Positions 51,073-55,082 of a stretch of DNA of 55,082 nucleotides are shown here, piece after piece. The notes beneath the pieces are model-generated. The model did not search any database. It was given only the letters and a program-made list of their open reading frames with translations, and was not told the origin of the DNA. The stretch spans positions 1 to 55,082 of the forward strand of contig NZ_JADEXE010000011.1 of NCBI RefSeq assembly GCF_015207265.1. Reading direction: 5' to 3'. The stretch's first letter is position 1, and the number at the start of each line of letters is the position of its first letter. A program made the translations under genes and the position numbers. This stretch comes from Nodosilinea sp. LEGE 07298 (lineage in GTDB: Bacteria > Cyanobacteriota > Cyanobacteriia > Phormidesmidales > Phormidesmidaceae).

Positions 51073-53604
51073 CTATTCCCCTGCCACTGGCACCGCCTTC
51101 ACCTTCCAAATATCGCGGGCATATTCGGCAATGGTGCGATCGGCAGAGAACTTGCCGATCCGAGCCGTATTGAGAATGGCCATGCGTACCCAGCGATCGC
51201 GGTCTTCGTAGGTGCGGCTAACGTGCTCCTGGCACTGCACGTAGGCGGCGTAGTCAGCCATCACCATGTACGGGTCATCGACCAGCAGCGAGTCGAGAAT
51301 CGGCAAGAACAGGTCGGGCTCACCGGGCGAGAACAGCCCTGAGGCAATCACGTCCAGCACCCGTTTTAGCTCGGGGTTGGTGTCGTAGTAGTACCAGGGG
51401 TTGTGGCCCACGGCCTTGCAGGCGGCCACCTGTTCGGTGGTGAGGCCAAACAAGAAGAAGTTGTCGGCTCCGACCTCTTCGCGAATTTCTACGTTAGCGC
51501 CGTCGAGGGTGCCCACGGTGAGCGCCCCGTTGAGGGCAAACTTCATGTTGCCGGTACCCGAGGCTTCCATGCCAGCCGTCGAAATCTGCTCAGACAGATC
51601 AGAGGCCGGAAACAGCCGCTGGGCCTGCGACACGTTGTAGTTGGGCAAAAACACCACCTTCAGCCGCCCGGCCACAATCGGGTCGTTGTTTACCACATCG
51701 GCCACGGCGTTGATTAGCTTCACCACCAGCTTGGCCATGGCGTAGCCTGGGGCCGCCTTGCCGCCGAAGATCACCGTGCGGGGCACGACATGGTCGCCGG
51801 GGTTTTGCACCATACGGTTGTACAGCGTTACCACGTGCAGCACATTCATCAGCTGGCGCTTGTACTCGTGGATGCGCTTAATCTGCACATCAAACATCGA
51901 GTCGGGGTTGACCTCTAGGCCCAGGGTGTCTTGGATGTAGCGGGCCAGGCTCCACTTGTTTTCTTGCTTAATGGCCTGCCAGGCGCGACGGAAATCGGCG
52001 TTGTCCACGTGAGCCTCTAGATCCTTGAGGAGATCTAGGTTGGTGATCCAGCTGTCGCCAATCGTTTCAGAAATTAGCTGAGCTAGGCGGGGGTTGCACT
52101 GCAGCAGCCAGCGGCGGGGGGTAATGCCGTTGGTCTTGTTGCTAAATTTATGGGGCCACAGCTCGTAGAAGTCTTGCAGCACCTCCTGCTTCAGCAGCTC
52201 GGTGTGCAGCGCCGCTACTCCGTTAATGGCGTGGCTACCCACACAGGCCAAGTTAGCCATCCGCACCCGCCGCTCAGGGCCTTCTTCAATCAGCGACAGA
52301 CGCTCCAGGCGAGCAGGATCTTTGGGATAGCGCAGCTTGACCTGGTCTAAAAAGCGCTGGTTAATTTCGTAGATCAGCTCCAGGTGGCGCGGCAGCAGTT
52401 TGCCAAATAGGTCTACCGACCAGCGCTCCAGGGCTTCAGGCATCAGCGTGTGGTTGGTATAGCCAAAGGCACGCTGGGTAATTTGCCAGGCGGTTTCCCA
52501 CTCCATGTGGTGCTCATCGAGCAGCAGGCGCATCAGTTCAGCCACCCCGATCGCCGGGTGGGTGTCGTTGAGCTGAATCGCCGCCGAGTCGGCCAGCTTG
52601 GTCAAATCGCTGTGGTCACGCAGGTGCAGACGAATAATGTCTTGCAGGGAGCAGGCCACAAAGAAGTACTGCTGCTGCAGGCGCAGCTCTTTGCCCTGGC
52701 GAGTTTCGTCGTTGGGGTAAAGCACCTTAGTGATGTTCTCAGAGATCATCTTGCTAGCTACCGCCCCAAAATAGTCGCCCGAGTTGAAGGCAACTAGGTC
52801 AAAGGCTTCTCCGGCCTCAGCCTTCCACAACCGCAGAATGTTGACATTCTCGGTACCGTAGCCCGGTACCGGCACATCGTGGGGAATGCCAATCACCGTC
52901 TGACCTGGCACCCAGCGCACCTGGTAGTCGTCGTCGCCGTCTCTGTAGACCTCGGTGTGGCCGCCAAACTTGATCTCGACGCGGTAGTCGGGGCGAGCAA
53001 TTTCCCAGGGATTGCCGTAGCTGAGCCACTTGTCGGGGGCTTCCACCTGGTGGCCCTGGCGAATTAGCTGGGTAAAGATACCAAACTCGTAGCGAATGCC
53101 GTAGCCCACCGCTGGCAGGTTGAGGGTGGTGAGCGAATCCATGAAGCAGGCGGCCAGGCGACCTAGACCGCCGTTGCCCAGACCCGGCTCGGCCTCACGC
53201 TCTAGCAGTTCGTCCAGGTCGAGGCCGCAGTCGGCCAGGGCGTGGCGCATGGTGTCGTAAAGGCCCAGGTTGATTAGCCCGTTGCCCAACTGCCGACCCA
53301 TCAGAAACTCTGCCGACAGGTAGTAAACGGTTTTAGCGCGCTTGTCGGCGTAGGTTTTAGCGGTGCGAATGCGCTTTTGCAGCAGCTGGTTGCGCACGCT
53401 GTGGGCCAGAGCCGTGTAGTAGTCGTGGGCGTTGGCAAATTGCTCGTCTTTGCCCTGCACCCAGTGCAGGTTATTGACCAACGCCTGCTGTATTTGGCTC
53501 ACCTGTGCCTCAGCATCGAGAATGACATCCCCCGCGACCCCTAGCGACAGAGGCACTTCAGCCGCTGTGCTTGAATCGGGCAGACGAACAGATTGCTTAG
53601 CCAT
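51073..53604 (-). CDS. glgP: glycogen phosphorylase
   Basis: GlgP releases glucose 1-phosphate from glycogen; PLP-dependent, cytosolic. 843 residues from MAKQSVRLP (ATG 53602-53604), with AAGGG upstream; an earlier start would add 30 unrelated residues. Signatures: YLSAEFLMGRQLGNGLINLG, LGNGGLGRLAACFMDSL, the C-terminal EASGTGNMKFALNGALTVGT with the PLP-binding Lys in GNMKFALNG, and GANVEI. The protein is of normal length for the bacterial enzyme, without the eukaryotic Ser regulatory site. Its stop codon abuts a heptamer array shared with lspA. Confidence 0.96.
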   Translation of the reverse strand: MAKQSVRLPDSSTAAEVPLSLGVAGDVILDAEAQVSQIQQALVNNLHWVQGKDEQFANAHDYYTALAHSVRNQLLQKRIRTAKTYADKRAKTVYYLSAEFLMGRQLGNGLINLGLYDTMRHALADCGLDLDELLEREAEPGLGNGGLGRLAACFMDSLTTLNLPAVGYGIRYEFGIFTQLIRQGHQVEAPDKWLSYGNPWEIARPDYRVEIKFGGHTEVYRDGDDDYQVRWVPGQTVIGIPHDVPVPGYGTENVNILRLWKAEAGEAFDLVAFNSGDYFGAVASKMISENITKVLYPNDETRQGKELRLQQQYFFVACSLQDIIRLHLRDHSDLTKLADSAAIQLNDTHPAIGVAELMRLLLDEHHMEWETAWQITQRAFGYTNHTLMPEALERWSVDLFGKLLPRHLELIYEINQRFLDQVKLRYPKDPARLERLSLIEEGPERRVRMANLACVGSHAINGVAALHTELLKQEVLQDFYELWPHKFSNKTNGITPRRWLLQCNPRLAQLISETIGDSWITNLDLLKDLEAHVDNADFRRAWQAIKQENKWSLARYIQDTLGLEVNPDSMFDVQIKRIHEYKRQLMNVLHVVTLYNRMVQNPGDHVVPRTVIFGGKAAPGYAMAKLVVKLINAVADVVNNDPIVAGRLKVVFLPNYNVSQAQRLFPASDLSEQISTAGMEASGTGNMKFALNGALTVGTLDGANVEIREEVGADNFFLFGLTTEQVAACKAVGHNPWYYYDTNPELKRVLDVIASGLFSPGEPDLFLPILDSLLVDDPYMVMADYAAYVQCQEHVSRTYEDRDRWVRMAILNTARIGKFSADRTIAEYARDIWKVKAVPVAGE

Positions 53605-54424
53605 AAGAACCCTTAATACTGTAATGGTCACACCAGAATTCGCTGGCAGCCTGCAGGCTCGAAGCAGATGCCGCAAGCGCCCCGTCAAGGGCAAGCTCGG
53701 GCCATTCGCTTTGACAATGCAGCCTTAATTACTCAAGACTTTTACACCAACAAACCCCAACACGGATTGTTTATCGACCCCAGCTGCGTCAAAACGCTAA
53801 CGCAGCTTTGGTGCGATGGACCCATTTTAACTGGCCACGAATAAAACACTGTTACCAAAACAACACGAAGTAGTGCCACATGATAGAAACCGCCTTTTAG
53901 TCGCCCCCAAACAACCCCTGAAATAGCATCATACCCAACATAGAAAAAAGTCTATCAGGGCCTTAAGCGTTGCTACACAGAGCGTTGACAGGGCTTAAAA
54001 AAATGTTAAGAGAAATATTATGAGCCGGTAGTTTAGAACTATTAAGTTGCGTTAATTAGTACTTCAAATAATGGATTTAGTTGTGGAAAAAGCCTGCAAG
54101 CCTCGCAGATAGGGAGTTTTAAGTGTAACGAAAGTTTTTTGAAGAAGTCTTAATATGGTTAAGAATGGCTTTACATTGATGCGTCGTCGGCTCTTGAGGC
54201 CAATGGTCTGGCGCTGGGTAAATCACTTTGACTATCTTAATCAATTTATTGTCAAGCTGATTCTGACTATTGAAAATCTAATTGGCTACTGCCAGCCCTT
54301 CTAAATACTATCTGTAGATTAATTTAAGGCGAAGATGTTTTGAAAACTACGACAAAACACGCTTTTTTGTGGTCCTAAACTATGCTGTGGGTAACCTAAA
54401 CGTTTGGCCAACTACCCATCAAGC
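53605..54424. other. 820-bp spacer between glgP and upp, largest gap in the window
   Basis: Both flanking genes lie on the minus strand, so the right part is the 3' region of upp and the left part the glgP promoter region. The DNA is markedly more AT-rich than neighbours, with stretches such as AAAAAAATGTTAAGAG at about 53998-54013. It contains a 49-codon plus-strand ORF at 54155-54304. No repeat element or intrinsic terminator was recognised. A small RNA or short gene is possible. Confidence 0.5.
54155..54304 (+). CDS. possible 49-residue small protein in the glgP-upp spacer
   Basis: An open frame from ATG 54155 to a TAA at 54302 encodes MVKNGFTLMRRRLLRPMVW, then RWVNHFDYLNQFIVKLILTI and ENLIGYCQPF. 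It has a basic N-terminus and an amphipathic or hydrophobic C-terminal helix, so it could be a small membrane-associated protein. A weak GAAGAAG lies nearby. Codon use looks normal. It is short and I recognise no homologue, so chance cannot be excluded. Confidence 0.35.
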   Translation: MVKNGFTLMRRRLLRPMVWRWVNHFDYLNQFIVKLILTIENLIGYCQPF

Positions 54425-55057
54425 CTACTTAGTGCCAAACAAGCGATCGCCCGCATCCCCTAACCCCGGCAAAATGTAGCCGTGCTCGTCGAGCTTTTCA
54501 TCGACGGCAGCGGCGTAAAGGGGCACGTCAGGATGCTCGCCATGGAAGTGAGCCACGCCTTCGGGGGCAGCCAGCAGGCAGAGAAACCGCAGCGATCGCG
54601 GATTGGCCTGCTTCAGCGGGTATAGCGCCGCCACCGCTGTATTGCCCGTAGCAATCATGGGGTCAACGACGAGAACATCGCGATCGCTCAAATCCTCCGG
54701 AACCTTAAAGAAGTATTCAATCACCCGCAGCGTTTGCGGGTCGCGGTAGAGGCCAATATGACCAACCCGCGCCGAGGGCATTAGCTCTAGAATGCCGTCG
54801 AGAATGCCCTGCCCTGCCCGCATAATCGAAACTATCACCAACTTTTTCTCTGGAGCCAGCACTGGCGCTTCCATCGTGGTCATGGGCGTTTGGATGGTCT
54901 CTAGCTTCAGCGGCAAATCTCGCGTCACTTCGTAGGCCATCAGCAGGCTAATTTCCCTCAGCAGCGTACGAAACTTGGCGGTACTGGTCTCGGCCCGTCG
55001 CATCAGGGTGAGCTTGTGCTGAATCAGGGGGTGGTCGATCAGGTGAAGGTCAGGCAT
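54425..55057 (-). CDS. upp: uracil phosphoribosyltransferase
   Basis: Upp salvages uracil to UMP with PRPP. 210 residues, complete. N-terminal [22 protein letters not shown]-binding [17 protein letters not shown] near 130-146, [29 protein letters not shown] and the C-terminal [15 protein letters not shown] are the family's typical features. ATG start at 55057. A second pyrimidine salvage/synthesis enzyme, pyrE, is at 18 kb. The promoter would lie at or beyond the right window edge. Confidence 0.95.
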   Translation of the reverse strand: MPDLHLIDHPLIQHKLTLMRRAETSTAKFRTLLREISLLMAYEVTRDLPLKLETIQTPMTTMEAPVLAPEKKLVIVSIMRAGQGILDGILELMPSARVGHIGLYRDPQTLRVIEYFFKVPEDLSDRDVLVVDPMIATGNTAVAALYPLKQANPRSLRFLCLLAAPEGVAHFHGEHPDVPLYAAAVDEKLDEHGYILPGLGDAGDRLFGTK

Positions 55058-55082
55058 GGGTGGGGATGAGGGGAAGGGGGGA

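Overview
The window is a chromosomal segment of a cyanobacterium, most likely a filamentous Leptolyngbya/Nodosilinea/Phormidium-like organism. The evidence is the very frequent GCGATCGC octamer (HIP1, for example at 9873-9880), a phycobilisome linker-domain protein, a CrtO-type beta-carotene ketolase, a small PedR-like LuxR regulator, a glycogen pathway (glgC, glgP) and many small proteins of cyanobacterial type. No CRISPR array, rRNA operon, insertion sequence or prophage was seen.

Layout. 1-6.3 kb, minus strand: folP (cut by the window edge), a polar amino-acid ABC importer in the order binding protein, permease, ATPase, a small conserved protein, trpC and lpdA. 6.4-25.3 kb, ordinary housekeeping genes on both strands: an SpoU-type RNA methyltransferase, tRNA-Leu(CAG), murA, an orphan phycobilisome linker, tyrS, a class A PBP, a DUF4168 protein, a LuxR-type regulator, hisS, two methyltransferases, pyrE, a tRNA with anticodon CAU that looks like tRNA-Ile2, a CorC/HlyC-type membrane protein, a Gfo/Idh/MocA oxidoreductase, an L,D-transpeptidase, lipA and a CAP-domain secreted protein. 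25.6-27.5 kb: a two-gene unit of a heme-oxygenase-like di-iron oxidase (HDO) and a PrmC-like methyltransferase, the best candidate here for an undescribed enzymatic system.

27.8-49.5 kb is a long run of stress-type and signalling genes: DUF3891, a lipoprotein, a hemerythrin-domain protein, a persulfide-dioxygenase/double-rhodanese fusion, two BON proteins, DUF2231, crtO, a small helical protein, a 1366-residue hybrid histidine kinase facing a single-domain response regulator, glgC, DUF4383, a frameshifted exported protein, CsbD, and an SDR/MFS/two-small-protein operon. 49.9-55.1 kb returns to housekeeping genes: bioY-lspA, glgP and upp.

Functional links. Carbon storage is represented by glgC (synthesis) and glgP (mobilisation). 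Lipoate use is represented by lipA (cofactor synthesis) and lpdA (the E3 enzyme of lipoyl complexes). Envelope work is represented by murA, the PBP, the L,D-transpeptidase and lspA. The 28-49 kb block suggests defence against desiccation, oxidative or sulfide stress (ketocarotenoids, hemerythrin, persulfide oxidation, CsbD/BON proteins); this is inferred from family knowledge.

The most distinctive non-coding signal is a family of degenerate 7-bp tandem repeats (roughly GGTTYRR) arranged as a forward array followed by a reverse-complement array. They sit at gene 3' ends, and in one case fill nearly the whole 46-bp gap between the stop codons of lspA and glgP. Two other dispersed families occur: a GGTGGGCANTGCCCACC palindrome and a CGACTTCGCTCAGCC inverted repeat.
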